A stretch of DNA of 34,537 nucleotides from Verrucomicrobiia bacterium (GCA_011525685.1 WYBW01000033.1:1-34537); one strand, 5' to 3'. Positions 7,853-17,529 are shown, counted from the first letter of the stretch. Made by a program: numbers and translations. The notes: a model not told the origin generated them from the letters alone.

Positions 7853-9667
7853 TCAACCGTAGATGATCAACTGGATGTTCTCCGGCAGGTCCTTGGCCAC
7901 GCGATTGGCCACGTCGCCTTTGAACAACTGTGCCAGCGTGCGCCGGTGGCGCGCCCCCAGGATGAGAAAGTCAATGCCCAGCGTGGCGGACAGATCGAGA
8001 ATGGTCGCCGCCGGATTTTCACTCACCGCGTACAGCGGCACGACCGGCACGTCATTCTGCCGGCCCAGCTCCAGCATGTTGAACATGATCTTCGCCGCAG
8101 TCCGGTCGTCCTGCCATTTCGGGCTTTCCTGATTGTCCAACGGCCCGGGCAGGGCCACGGCCAGTTCCTTGACGTACAGCACGTACAAAGTTCCCTGCCG
8201 GTAGCGCGCTTCCTCCATGGCAAAACGCAGCACGGGTGTCAGTCCGCGCGCCGCCACCAGCAACGATTGTCCGGAGGTCAAATTCAGTTTCACCTCCGGC
8301 GCCAGTTCGGGCGCGACCGTCGCTGCCACCAGCTCGGTCACGGTCACGGTCCGCAGACCCGCCCGCTTTTGCGCGTAAGCCCGCAGCGCAAACCCGAAGC
8401 CCAGCACGCAACACGCGAAGAACAGCGCGTCCGGTTTGGTCTTGGCAATCGTCAACTCCACCAGGAAGAGCACAAGGAAGGTCAGCCCCATGATCCCGCG
8501 CTCGAACCAGCGCAGCTTCAATTCCCGGTTGAAGGTGCAGGAACCCAGGTTCACCGTGATGGCCCCGACCACCCCGATCGCGTAAAGTCCGGCCAGCGAA
8601 ACCAGATTCGCCGACACCATCGCCACCACCAGCGGCAACGCCGTGGCAATCGCCAGCGGCACCTTCGGCACGCCGTGGGGATTCAGCCGGGTGAAGCTGC
8701 GCGGCATTTCCCCGTCGCGCGCCAGCATGTACACCAGACCGATCAAGGCGCTGAGGGCCGTGTTCACCGCGCTCAACAGCAACAGCCCCACCACCAATCC
8801 CACCACGAAACCAAAACCCCGGCCGAAGTTCTCTCCCAGGGCCATGGCTCCATACTGCTCGCCCAGAAACCGCAGCATGTCCTCCCAGCGCGACTCCAGC
8901 AACGCTTGCAGGTCGCGCGGCAGCGATAGCATCGCCCACCCCAGCAACACCGTGCCGATCACAACCTCCACCGCCACCGGCACGATGGAGCGCCGCGCCG
9001 TCTGCGCCACGCGCGGCTGATCCATGCTCGTCCCGGGGTCCAGCTTCATCACCCCGGTCAGGTTCGCGATGGCCTCCACACCGCTCAACGCCAGGATGAC
9101 TCCGACAAACGCGATCCAATTCTTCGCGAACCCCGGCTGCGGCGGCTCCAGGTTGGCCACCGTCAGATGCGGGAGACTGAACCCAATGATGGCCAGCACT
9201 ACCACCACCATCGGCACCGCCAGCGCCACAGCCAGGTTGCCGGTGTGTTTCGGACCGAAATAATTGACGCCGCCGATCGCCAGTATGGTGGCCATCGTCG
9301 CCCAACGCACGTAGTCCGGCGGCACTCCGAGATAGCTCATCGCCGCCCAGGCGCTCAACGTGGCGGTCACCGTGAAGTTGGCCACCAACAACAGCGCACC
9401 CATCACCGCCAGCACCCGGCTTTGTTTGCGCGCCGCCGAATAGACGCCGCCGCCGTCAGGGAAATGCTTGCAAACGAGAATGTAATTGTAGCCAACCACG
9501 GCGGTCAGCGCGCACACGGCCACAATGATGGGGAAGGCGGAGTAACTGGCGGCCACGAAAGCCAGGCCGATGACGTAGGCCTTGCTGGTGCCCCAGTCCC
9601 CGTAAAGCAACGCCGCCGCGCGCTTCCAATCGAGATTCCGGGGCCGATGAATACCGGGGCCGTTCAT
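7853..9667 (-). CDS. APC-family permease with UspA-like C-terminal domain
   Basis: Inner-membrane amino-acid/polyamine/organocation permease of 604 residues. The first ~430 residues carry about twelve hydrophobic segments with APC features such as GDWGTSKAYVIGLAF near the N-terminus and HFPDGGGVYSAARKQSRVLAVMG cut by short loops. The last ~150 residues are soluble and resemble a universal stress protein domain: VLYVKELAVAL, and LGIDFLILGARHR followed by a late FKGDVANRVAK. The nucleotide motif is altered (GARH instead of GxxG, GD instead of GS), so ATP binding is doubtful. The ATG at 9667 has GGGAG just upstream; a TTG 30 nt earlier is less likely. Substrate cannot be told from sequence. The gene stands alone. 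Confidence 0.88.
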   Translation of the reverse strand: MNGPGIHRPRNLDWKRAAALLYGDWGTSKAYVIGLAFVAASYSAFPIIVAVCALTAVVGYNYILVCKHFPDGGGVYSAARKQSRVLAVMGALLLVANFTVTATLSAWAAMSYLGVPPDYVRWATMATILAIGGVNYFGPKHTGNLAVALAVPMVVVVLAIIGFSLPHLTVANLEPPQPGFAKNWIAFVGVILALSGVEAIANLTGVMKLDPGTSMDQPRVAQTARRSIVPVAVEVVIGTVLLGWAMLSLPRDLQALLESRWEDMLRFLGEQYGAMALGENFGRGFGFVVGLVVGLLLLSAVNTALSALIGLVYMLARDGEMPRSFTRLNPHGVPKVPLAIATALPLVVAMVSANLVSLAGLYAIGVVGAITVNLGSCTFNRELKLRWFERGIMGLTFLVLFLVELTIAKTKPDALFFACCVLGFGFALRAYAQKRAGLRTVTVTELVAATVAPELAPEVKLNLTSGQSLLVAARGLTPVLRFAMEEARYRQGTLYVLYVKELAVALPGPLDNQESPKWQDDRTAAKIMFNMLELGRQNDVPVVPLYAVSENPAATILDLSATLGIDFLILGARHRRTLAQLFKGDVANRVAKDLPENIQLIIYG

Positions 9668-9915
9668 GCGCTCCCAACCAGGGGCCGCTTTGGCCAATCG
9701 CTGCCGCGAAGGCCGCCGCCATGAAGTGCGCCATCTGAGTTCATCATGGGGAGGGATGTTGGGGTGGCCGGCCGCGATTCGTCAACGCCCATTGAATCCC
9801 ACCGGAAATGCCGACCAGCACAGGTCAGTTGGCCGAGGAAACAGGACATGCATCGGCATGGTCGGAGTTCCGGCCTTCGCAACCATCGCTGCCTCAGTCC
9901 GATTGCTGACCCAGG
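9668..9915. other. Spacer between efflux operon and permease
   Basis: I see no gene with recognisable content and no repeat family member. It holds the promoter region of the APC permease gene, but no clear promoter motif. Confidence 0.4.
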
Positions 9916-10029
9916 TCAAACCAGCCTTGTTTGCGACACCCGCTCGACGCGCGAAGCGACCAGCATCACGAGCGGAGTGCCCAGGCCGAACAACGCCGTT
10001 GCGAGCAATGTGAAAGCGTTACCTCTCAT
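9916..10029 (-). CDS. Possible 37-residue single-span membrane peptide
   Basis: Directly at the end of the efflux operon, an ATG inside the last codons of the TolC-type gene (11-nt overlap) opens a 37-codon frame. It reads MRGNAFTLLATALFG, LGTPLVMLVA, then the charged tail SRVERVSQTRLV. The middle is one continuous hydrophobic stretch of about 20 residues with a positively charged end, the shape of small membrane regulators of transporters. No ribosome site is evident, so translation would rely on coupling. I do not recognise a family. It may be a chance frame, but it is the only such peptide I found in the gaps. Confidence 0.4.
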   Translation of the reverse strand: MRGNAFTLLATALFGLGTPLVMLVASRVERVSQTRLV

Positions 10030-11275
10030 CGTATCTGGGCGATTTGAGATAGCCCGACACCTCCGCCCATGACTGCATCACGTCGCGCAAGGATTCGAGA
10101 TGACTTAACTGGATGGCGGCCCAATCGCGGCGGACAGGCAGCACATCCGCCAGGCTGGTGTCACCCGCCGCGTAACGGGCCTCGGCGGACTTCAACATGG
10201 TTTCGGCGCGAGGCAGAATTTCGGCTTGAAGGGCGCGCGAGGTTGCCAGCGCGCTGGTTAACTGTGCGTAAGACTCGCGCAAACGGAGATTCAATTCGTT
10301 CTCGGTCAGGCGCGAGCGCACTTCGACGGCGGCAGCTTCGGCGCGGGCTTCGCGCAACCTGCCCTGGTTGCGGTTGAACAGCGGCAACGGAATGCTGAGG
10401 CCGATGTCGAAGGTGTTTTCCTTCGTGGCTTCAAGCCGGTGATAGAGCGCCTCGACTTTCACATCAGGGATCCGCTCCGCCTGGGCCAGTTCAAGGCGCG
10501 CGTGGCTGGCGCGCAGGCTGGCATTGGCCAGCGCAAATTCTGGTTGCGCGGCCAGACTGGCGGCCAGTGACTCCAGCGTTGGAATCTCGAACGCCGCATC
10601 GAGACTTCCGGTGAGTGACTTCACGCTCAGGCGGCTGTCGCCCACGGCAGCCGCGAGACCGAGCATCGCCTGCTCGCGCAGGGATTGACTGCGCTGGACT
10701 TCCACTTTGGCCCGGGCGAATTCCATTTCGATGCGGGCCAACTCTTCCGGGATGGCATCGCCGGCATCCACGCGGGCCTTGGTGATGACGGCGACCTTCT
10801 CCACGCTCCGCGCGATCTGGCTCTGAATTTCAAAGGCCTGCTCCTGATACAGTGCCGTGGCGAAGGCGCTGTGAACGCGCGTGCGCAAATCGCGCCTGGC
10901 GACTTCAAGTCCGCGAACGCGGACCTCACGGTCCAGGAGTTCGGCTTCGCGCGCTTTGCCGAGCCGGCCGCCCAGTGGAATCGGTTGGGCGATGCCCGCG
11001 ACATATTCGCGCTGGTTGGACGCGTCGCGGTCGAGCGGAAGTTGTTGGGCGCCGACGATGAGCTCGGGATTGGGCAATGCGCCCGCCTGCTGCGCGCGTC
11101 CGGCGGCGGCTTCGACCTGGGCCCGGGCTTCGGCCAGTTGTGGGTGCTGCCGTTCGGCCATTTCGAGTGCCTGTTCGAGAGTCAGGTTTTCCAACTGATT
11201 CGTTTCCGCAGCATGAAGCGCGGCGGCGAGCGAGAGTAAGAATAAGAGAATAATTAAGAGACTTCGCTGATTCAT
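10019..11275 (-). CDS. TolC/CusC-type outer membrane efflux channel
   Basis: Outer-membrane factor of a tripartite efflux system. The 418 residues begin with a Sec signal (MNQRSLLIILLFLLSLAAALHAA) followed by two tandem OEP repeats of long coiled-coil helices. The first holds LTLEQALEMAERQHPQL and LPNPELIVGAQ; the second starts near PEFALANASLRASHARLE and ends with EARYAAGDTSLADVLPVRRDW. No lipobox is visible, so unlike CusC it is probably not lipid-anchored. The gene starts 7 nt after the RND pump stop, consistent with one transcript, and supplies the exit duct for that pump. Confidence 0.9.
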   Translation of the reverse strand: MNQRSLLIILLFLLSLAAALHAAETNQLENLTLEQALEMAERQHPQLAEARAQVEAAAGRAQQAGALPNPELIVGAQQLPLDRDASNQREYVAGIAQPIPLGGRLGKAREAELLDREVRVRGLEVARRDLRTRVHSAFATALYQEQAFEIQSQIARSVEKVAVITKARVDAGDAIPEELARIEMEFARAKVEVQRSQSLREQAMLGLAAAVGDSRLSVKSLTGSLDAAFEIPTLESLAASLAAQPEFALANASLRASHARLELAQAERIPDVKVEALYHRLEATKENTFDIGLSIPLPLFNRNQGRLREARAEAAAVEVRSRLTENELNLRLRESYAQLTSALATSRALQAEILPRAETMLKSAEARYAAGDTSLADVLPVRRDWAAIQLSHLESLRDVMQSWAEVSGYLKSPRYDER

Positions 11276-11282
11276 GAATGCC

Positions 11283-14200
11283 TCACGTAGTTTGGTTCAC
11301 AGGTCGTCCGAATTGCAGATACATCGCGGGGACAATGATCATGTTCAGCACCATCGAAGTCAGCAGGCCAAACAGGATCACGATGGCCATCGGAGTTTGG
11401 ATTTCGTTGCCCGGTTTGTCGCCGCCGAGCGCGAGCGGAATGAGCGCCAGTCCGGCGGCAAGCGCGGTCATCATGATGGGGACAAGCCGCTCCATCGCAC
11501 CGCGCCGCACGGCTTCGCGAAAGTCGGTCACGCCCTCTTGCTCCTGCAAATGCCGGATGTGCGAGACAAGCATGATGCCATTGCGCGTGGCGATGCCAAA
11601 CACGGTGATGAAGCCGATGAGCGACGCGACGCTCAACACGCCTCCGCCCACAAACACGCCCGCCACGCCGCCGATCAGCGCGAGCGGCAGGTTGAGCATG
11701 ATGAGCGCGGCGTCGCGCGCGGATCGGAACGCCAGGTGCAGAAGGAACCCGATCCCCACCACCACCGCGAGTCCCACGAGCAGGAGAATGCGGCTCGCGG
11801 AGGCCGCGCTCTCAAACTGGCCGCCGTATTCCACGCGGTAACCGGGCGTGGCCGAGATGATCGGCGCGATGACTGCCTCGCAATCGCGAACGACTGAGGC
11901 AATGTCGCGTCCGGCCACGTTGCACGAAACGACGATCTTGCGCTCGACTTGTTCACGACTGATGGCGTTCGGGCCGGTGTCCTTGATCAGTTCGCCCAAC
12001 TCGCGCAACGGAACGCGAATCCCGGAAGGTGTGTCCACCAGCACTTCGCCCAGCGCCTCCAGTTTCCAGGCAAACGCAGGCCGCGCGGGGACGACCGGCT
12101 CGCTGGGCGCGGTGAGGATGCCCATCAACGCCGTCTGTTCCTTGCTCAAGGAAACCGGCGCGGCATCTTCGTCCAGTCGCACGACAAGATCGTGCAGGTG
12201 CGTACCCTCGATGATGGTTGTGACTTTCACGCCTTGAACCGCGGCAGCGAGCGTCCGCGACACATCGCGGACCGTCAGCCCGTAACGCGCCAGCGCCGGG
12301 CGGTCGAAATGCACGCGCAGGGTTGGCACTTCCATCTGCTGTTCCAACGAAAGGTCCACGACACCCCGGACTTCGGACATGGTCTGCCGCACTTGTTCGC
12401 CCAGTTGTCGCAGACGCAGCAAATCTGGTCCGAAGATCTTCACCGCGAGATTGGCGCGCGTGCCAGAAAGCATGTGATCAATACGATGCGAGATCGGCTG
12501 ACCGATGGTGATGTTCATGCCGGGCACCACCGTCAGCGACTCGCGCAGTGCCGCGAGCAATTCCTCCTTGCTCCGGGCTTTCATGCGGAGCGCCACGTCC
12601 AGTTCGGCGGCTTCGACGCCATAGGCGTGTTCGTCCTGCTCGGCACGACCGGTGCGGCGGGCGACGGAGACCACTTCGGGATGCGTCAATAGCGTTTCCT
12701 CCAGCAACCGGCCAAGCGCGTCTGATTCCGGCAGCGATGTTCCGGGCAGGGTGACCGCGCTGATGGTGAGCGAACCTTCGTTAAACTCGGGCAGGAAGGC
12801 GCGTCCCAGAAATGGCGTGAGTGCGAGCGCGACAATCAGCGCGGCCACGGCGGGCAGCGTAACCCGCCACGGGCGGGCCAGCGCGGTATTAAGCCAGGGA
12901 GCGTAGCGTGCCTTGAGCCACTGAGCGAAGCGCGCTTCGTGACCAGTTTGCACCGCGCGGCTTTTCGGCAGTAACAGCAGACACAGCGCAGGCGTGACTG
13001 TGACTGCAACGAACAGGGAAGCAAAGAGCGCCACGAGGTAGGCCACGCCGAGCGGCTGCAACAACCGTCCTTCCACACCGGACAAGAAGAAGATCGGCAC
13101 GAACACCAGTGCGATGATGAGCGTCGCGAAGACGATTGAGCTGCGAATCTCAATGCTGGCCCGCAAGACGACCGAAAGCGCACTTTCGTTCTTCCTCTCC
13201 TCCAGCGAGGGAGAGGGCTCGGGTGAGGGGGCCGGATTGGGAGAGCTTGCAGGCTCTAATGACGTCGAAGCTGACCCCTCTCCTCCTCTGACGGAGAGAG
13301 GGAAATCGCCCGCTGTGCCGGTTTGCGGCTCGCGGCGGCTCGCCCATTCGCGCAATCGGCGGAAGACGTTTTCCACGTCAATCACCGCGTCATCCACCAG
13401 TGCGCCGATGGCGATGGCCATGCCGCCGAGTGTCATCGTGTTGATGGTGGCACCGAACGCCTCCAGCACGAGCACCGCGCTTACCAGCGAGAGCGGAATG
13501 GCCGTGATGGTGATGAGCGTGGCGCGAGTGTTGGCCAGGAACAGCAACACCACGATGATGACCAGCACCACGCCTTCAACGAGCGCAGTTTCCACGTTGC
13601 GCACCGCAACTTCGATGAAATCGGCCTGACGGAACACATTCGGATGAAGCCTGGTCCCAGGGGGCAAGTCGCGCTGCAGATTCTCCACCGCGGCATCGAG
13701 CCGGCGCGTCAGTTCGAGCGTGTTCGCCCCCGGCTGTTTGGAAATGGCGAACAGGACAGCAGGTTGGCCGTTCAGTGACGCCTCCCCGCGCCGCGGCGCT
13801 TCGCCCATGCGCACTTCGCCGAGGTCCGCCACGCGCACCGGCACCCCGGCGCGCAGCGCAATCACGGTCTCGGCGATGTCCGCGAGTGAGTGAATTCGCC
13901 CTTCGCCCGTGACGAGCCATTCGCTGCCGTGTTGGTTGATGACTCCAGCGGAGACGTTTTCGTTGCCTTCAGCCAACGCCCGCATGACTTCGGTGAGCGC
14001 AATGTTATGCGCAGCCAACAGCGCGGGATTTAACACCGCCTGAAACTGCCGTTCGCCACCGCCCACGACCGTTGCTTGCGCCACTCCCGGCACGGACAAC
14101 AAGCGTTGCCGCACGACGAGGCCCGCGATCTCCCGCAATCTTCCGGGGGAGGCCGTCTCGGAGGTCATGGCCAGGAACATGACCTCGCCCATGATGGATG

Positions 14201-14600
14201 ACGCGGGCGCGATCGTCGGCAGTTCGACCTCCGATGGCAGCGCACCCGCCACCGAGGCCAGGCGTTCGGTGACCGTTTGACGCGCTGCCCGCATGTCCGT
14301 GCCCCAGTCGAATTCCGCCCAGACGATGGACAAGCCGACTGCGGTGGAGGAGCGCACCCGGCGGACGTGTTGCGCCCCGTTCAAGGAGGATTCAATGGGC
14401 AGCGTGACCTGGCTTTCGACTTCGCTGGGCGCCATGCCGTGGGCTTCCGTGATCACGGTGACCGTCGGCGCGGTGAGATCGGGGAATACATCCACAGGCA
14501 TTCGCGTCGCGGTATAAACGCCGAACACGAGCAGCAGCACCGCGGCGGCGAGCACGAGCGCGCGGTTGTTCAATGACCAGCGAATGAGGTGATTCAGCAT
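11283..14600 (-). CDS. HME-RND heavy-metal efflux pump (CusA/CzcA family)
   Basis: Trimeric inner-membrane proton/metal antiporter. The start MLNHLIRWSLNNRALVLAAA (14600) gives 1105 residues; the open frame runs upstream into chrA but that part is not RND-like. The layout is TM1, large periplasmic loop, TM2-6, second loop, TM7-12. The TM4 proton-relay motif is VDDAVIDVEN (residues 402-411). The metal ion cannot be assigned by eye. The protein is longer than the usual ~1040-1060 because residues about 429-471, in the TM4-TM5 cytoplasmic loop, are an extra Ser/Pro/Glu-rich segment encoded by a palindromic repeat (13188-13316). Its ATG overlaps the chrA stop by 7 nt. Confidence 0.93.
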   Translation of the reverse strand: MLNHLIRWSLNNRALVLAAAVLLLVFGVYTATRMPVDVFPDLTAPTVTVITEAHGMAPSEVESQVTLPIESSLNGAQHVRRVRSSTAVGLSIVWAEFDWGTDMRAARQTVTERLASVAGALPSEVELPTIAPASSIMGEVMFLAMTSETASPGRLREIAGLVVRQRLLSVPGVAQATVVGGGERQFQAVLNPALLAAHNIALTEVMRALAEGNENVSAGVINQHGSEWLVTGEGRIHSLADIAETVIALRAGVPVRVADLGEVRMGEAPRRGEASLNGQPAVLFAISKQPGANTLELTRRLDAAVENLQRDLPPGTRLHPNVFRQADFIEVAVRNVETALVEGVVLVIIVVLLFLANTRATLITITAIPLSLVSAVLVLEAFGATINTMTLGGMAIAIGALVDDAVIDVENVFRRLREWASRREPQTGTAGDFPLSVRGGEGSASTSLEPASSPNPAPSPEPSPSLEERKNESALSVVLRASIEIRSSIVFATLIIALVFVPIFFLSGVEGRLLQPLGVAYLVALFASLFVAVTVTPALCLLLLPKSRAVQTGHEARFAQWLKARYAPWLNTALARPWRVTLPAVAALIVALALTPFLGRAFLPEFNEGSLTISAVTLPGTSLPESDALGRLLEETLLTHPEVVSVARRTGRAEQDEHAYGVEAAELDVALRMKARSKEELLAALRESLTVVPGMNITIGQPISHRIDHMLSGTRANLAVKIFGPDLLRLRQLGEQVRQTMSEVRGVVDLSLEQQMEVPTLRVHFDRPALARYGLTVRDVSRTLAAAVQGVKVTTIIEGTHLHDLVVRLDEDAAPVSLSKEQTALMGILTAPSEPVVPARPAFAWKLEALGEVLVDTPSGIRVPLRELGELIKDTGPNAISREQVERKIVVSCNVAGRDIASVVRDCEAVIAPIISATPGYRVEYGGQFESAASASRILLLVGLAVVVGIGFLLHLAFRSARDAALIMLNLPLALIGGVAGVFVGGGVLSVASLIGFITVFGIATRNGIMLVSHIRHLQEQEGVTDFREAVRRGAMERLVPIMMTALAAGLALIPLALGGDKPGNEIQTPMAIVILFGLLTSMVLNMIIVPAMYLQFGRPVNQTT
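13188..13316. repeat. REP-like element inserted in frame in the RND pump gene
   Basis: This ~130-nt stretch holds a degenerate copy of the intergenic palindrome: CTCTCC-side arm, AGC loop, GGGAGAGGG (13209-13217), CTC spacer, GGGTGAGGG (13221-13229). A second hairpin has arms CCCTCTC and GAGAGGG around 13275-13302. Read on the minus strand it has no stop and gives residues about 429-471, which RND relatives lack between the TM4 motif and RASIEIRSSIVFATLI. Confidence 0.75.
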
Positions 14601-15937
14601 GATAGTTTGTAAAGGAGTCCCAGGACGCCCGCACCGAGGATGACGGCGATAAGATCCCATTTCCACTTCACGATGCCGACAAACGCGATGACGGAAACCA
14701 CCACGCCAAACCAGTTCACCGGCGCGGCGGCGGGAACGAGAACATGCAGGCCAAACCACACGGCCAGATTCAGCACCACGCCCACCACCGCCGCCGTAAT
14801 GGCAGACAATGCGGCGGTAAGTTTGGTGTTGTTGCGCAACTGCTCGATATGTGGCGCGCCCAGGAAGATCCAAAGGAAACAGGGCAGGAAAGTCGTCCAC
14901 GTGGTGATGAACGACCCAAGCGTGGCGGTCGTCAACGGCGACAGCGGTTCGTGGAACTCCCAACCGCCGAGGAAACCGACGAATTGCAACACCATGATGA
15001 GCGGGCCGGGCGTCGTCTCCGCGAGGCCGAGGCCGTCGAGCATTTGAGGCGCGCTGACCCAACTGAAGTTTTCCACCGCTTGCTGGGACACGTAGGGCAG
15101 CACGGCGTACGCGCCGCCGAAGGTGACCATCGCCGCCTTGCTGAAAAAGACGCCCTGATGAAACAGCACATGGTCGAATCCGAACCACGCGCCGAGCACA
15201 AAAACCGGCAGCCACCAAAGCGTCCCACAGACGGCAACAATCTTCAGCGAACGCGGCCACGACGGCTTCGTGTGCGCCGCCGCTTCGGCCTGGTCGTCAA
15301 TCACGGCGCGCCCTTCGCGCTTTCCGCCATGCCCCTGCAACACCACGAACTTGGCCGGCCACAATTTTTCGCCGAGGAACCCAATCACGCCGGCGGTGAG
15401 CACGATGAGCGGGAACGGCAGTTTGAAGAAAAAGATGCCCGTGAAGGCCAGCGCGGCGAGCGTCCACATGATCTCGCTTTTCAGCGCCTTCCCACCGATT
15501 CGCAAAGCCGCGCTGGCCACGATGGCCAGGACAGCGGGCTTCAGGCCATCGAACACCGCCGCGACCCACGATACCTCGCCAAAAGCCGCGTAGCCCCACG
15601 TCAGCGCCCAGAGAATCAGCGCGGACGGCAGCACGAACAGCGCGCCGGCCACGATGCCGCCCCAGGTCTTGTGCAACAACCAGCCGACGTAGGTGGCGAG
15701 CTGTTGCGCCTCCGGGCCGGGCAGGAACATGCAGAAGTTGAGCGCGTGCAGGAAGCGGCTCTCACCAATCCATTTTTTCTTTTCGACCAACTCGGTGTGC
15801 ATGATGGCGATCTGGCCGGTCGGTCCACCGAAGCTGATGAAGCCCAGCTTGAGCCAGAAACGGAATGCCTCGCCAAACGACGGGTGCGCCTGCACGACGG
15901 GCATTGAGGCGGGTGAGTTTTTTGATTCGCCGTTCAT
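14594..15937 (-). CDS. chrA: ChrA-type chromate/anion transporter
   Basis: Inner-membrane CHR-family transporter, full two-domain form of 447 residues. The halves are internal repeats: GFISFGGPTGQIAIM with FLPGPEAQQLATYVGW in the first, MVTFGGAYAVLPYV with TTPGPLIMVLQFVGF in the second. A hydrophilic linker (HGGKREGRAVIDDQAEAA) lies between them. Characterised members export chromate. Here the gene sits inside an RND metal operon, 23 nt after the adaptor and overlapping the pump by 7 nt, so it is co-translated with a cation exporter. The substrate could be chromate or another anion. Chromate export is the family's known role, not shown here. Confidence 0.9.
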   Translation of the reverse strand: MNGESKNSPASMPVVQAHPSFGEAFRFWLKLGFISFGGPTGQIAIMHTELVEKKKWIGESRFLHALNFCMFLPGPEAQQLATYVGWLLHKTWGGIVAGALFVLPSALILWALTWGYAAFGEVSWVAAVFDGLKPAVLAIVASAALRIGGKALKSEIMWTLAALAFTGIFFFKLPFPLIVLTAGVIGFLGEKLWPAKFVVLQGHGGKREGRAVIDDQAEAAAHTKPSWPRSLKIVAVCGTLWWLPVFVLGAWFGFDHVLFHQGVFFSKAAMVTFGGAYAVLPYVSQQAVENFSWVSAPQMLDGLGLAETTPGPLIMVLQFVGFLGGWEFHEPLSPLTTATLGSFITTWTTFLPCFLWIFLGAPHIEQLRNNTKLTAALSAITAAVVGVVLNLAVWFGLHVLVPAAAPVNWFGVVVSVIAFVGIVKWKWDLIAVILGAGVLGLLYKLSC

Positions 15938-15960
15938 CGTTCGGTGGTCTCACGCAAAGG

Positions 15961-17529
15961 TCAATGCGCGTGACCGTGGGCGGGAATCGCTCCCGTGGCC
16001 GTGGAGAGGCGGATGGCGTACGCTCCCCGGGTCACGACACGCTCGCCTTCACTCAACCCGGACAACACTTGAATCCATTCGCCGTCGCGAATGCCGAGGC
16101 GTAATTCGCGCTTCTGGAAAGTCTCGCCCGCCACTTGAACGAAGGCGATAAACCATCCGCCTTCCTCAATCAACGCGCTGTCTGGAATGGCGAGCGCATT
16201 TTGTACATTCGCGGTTTCGACATGAAGCATCACGCTTTGGCCGATGCGGAAGGCTCCGTCGCAATTGGTCATTTCATAAATCAGCGGCACGGTACGCGTG
16301 GCGGCGTCCACCTCCAGTCCCAGCGACACAAGCTGCCCGCGGCCGGCGCCAGTCACGGGAGCGAGTTGCCGGGTTGCGCCGGGCAATTCGATGCTCGCCT
16401 CCCTGGCTGTGCCAAGGCTGGCAACACTCGCTTCGGGAACGCTCGCTTCGATCCAGATGGTTTCCGGATTGAGCACGCTGAACAGAGACTGGTTGGCCGA
16501 CACGACTTCGCCTGGACCGGCGTTGACGGCATTGAGCACGCCCGCGATGGGCGCGCGAAGCTCCATTAAAAGTGGTGCGTTGGGCGACGTGACTCCGCCC
16601 GCTTGCTTGAAGGTGGCGAGCAGACTTGCTGCGGCGGCATGGCGCGCCTTGGCGGATTGGTAGGCGAGTTCCGCCTCTTGAAGTTCGCGGGGTGACTTCG
16701 CTTGTTCGGCGGCAAGTTTCTTGGTGCGCTCGTAGGCGGCTTCGGCTTGTATGAGTGCGGCTTTCGCCATGGTAAATTCCGCGTCCGCTTCGGCGACACG
16801 CGCGGCGGCTTCGGAAAAGTTTGGCTTGAGCAGGGCGAGCAATTGTCCCGCCTCGACGCGCTGTCCCGGCAGCGGCAACGGCTCAGCGGACAGCGCGGCA
16901 AGTTGTCCTGAAACCGGCGCCGTCACCGTGGCGCTGAATCCCGGTTTGGCTCGCACTCGTGCGGGCACGCGCACCCGCTGGACTAGCTGGCGTTGGCTCA
17001 CCGGCTCGGAGCGCGCGAGGACCTTCCATTGCTGCTCCTTGAGGAAGCTCAAGCCAGCCGGTGGCTCGGGAAACTCCGCGTGCGCGGCGGCATGTTCATC
17101 CGCATAAACCTTGATCACGCCCATTTCCACCACCGCGTTCGTGCCGTCGGTCGGAATGAGCAACGTCAACTGCCAGTCGCCCGCCTTCGGAAAGATGATG
17201 CCGGGCAGGTAGATTCCCGGCTGCGCTGGCGCGGCTTGCGGATCCTCGGCCACCGTTTCACCCTGACGCAAAATGAACTTCACCAACCCCTCGCGTCGTG
17301 GCTCGATCGTGTGCAAGTCGGTGACGTGTGTAATGAACGGCGTCGCTTTGCCTGCCGCTGGCGCTTGATGTTCGGCGAAGACCTCGTAGCGGTCCGTCCA
17401 GACGGTGATTTGGGCCGTCCTGGGTTCATCGCCCTCATGGTGATGGTCGTTTGGGGAGTGGCCACAACCCGCGGCGGCGACCAGTAACACGTGGACCGAA
17501 CATAGTGCAAAAAACTGTGTTGGTTTCAT
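15961..17529 (-). CDS. RND periplasmic adaptor lipoprotein (CusB/CzcB-like)
   Basis: Membrane-fusion protein linking the RND pump to the outer-membrane channel. The 522 residues start at MKPTQFFALCSVHVLLVAAAGC, a lipoprotein signal with lipobox AAGC. A His-rich segment (HSPNDHHHEGDE) follows, then an extra N-terminal beta domain (~40-160) seen in some heavy-metal adaptors. Next come the biotinyl-lipoyl-like segment (ATVTAPVSGQLAALSAE), a coiled-coil hairpin of Ala/Glu-rich helices (~240-330), the second lipoyl half (LRAPIAGVLNAVNAGPGEVV) and the beta-barrel and membrane-proximal part ending in AHGHAH. Both His-rich ends suggest metal binding in the periplasm. It precedes chrA and the pump on one transcript. 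Confidence 0.92.
   Translation of the reverse strand: MKPTQFFALCSVHVLLVAAAGCGHSPNDHHHEGDEPRTAQITVWTDRYEVFAEHQAPAAGKATPFITHVTDLHTIEPRREGLVKFILRQGETVAEDPQAAPAQPGIYLPGIIFPKAGDWQLTLLIPTDGTNAVVEMGVIKVYADEHAAAHAEFPEPPAGLSFLKEQQWKVLARSEPVSQRQLVQRVRVPARVRAKPGFSATVTAPVSGQLAALSAEPLPLPGQRVEAGQLLALLKPNFSEAAARVAEADAEFTMAKAALIQAEAAYERTKKLAAEQAKSPRELQEAELAYQSAKARHAAAASLLATFKQAGGVTSPNAPLLMELRAPIAGVLNAVNAGPGEVVSANQSLFSVLNPETIWIEASVPEASVASLGTAREASIELPGATRQLAPVTGAGRGQLVSLGLEVDAATRTVPLIYEMTNCDGAFRIGQSVMLHVETANVQNALAIPDSALIEEGGWFIAFVQVAGETFQKRELRLGIRDGEWIQVLSGLSEGERVVTRGAYAIRLSTATGAIPAHGHAH

Noticed and set aside
14601..15260. Upstream extension of the RND pump frame
   Set aside because: The frame stays open through chrA, but the text is unrelated to RND proteins and overlaps the clear ChrA sequence. 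The ATG at 14600 starts exactly at the conserved N-terminus.
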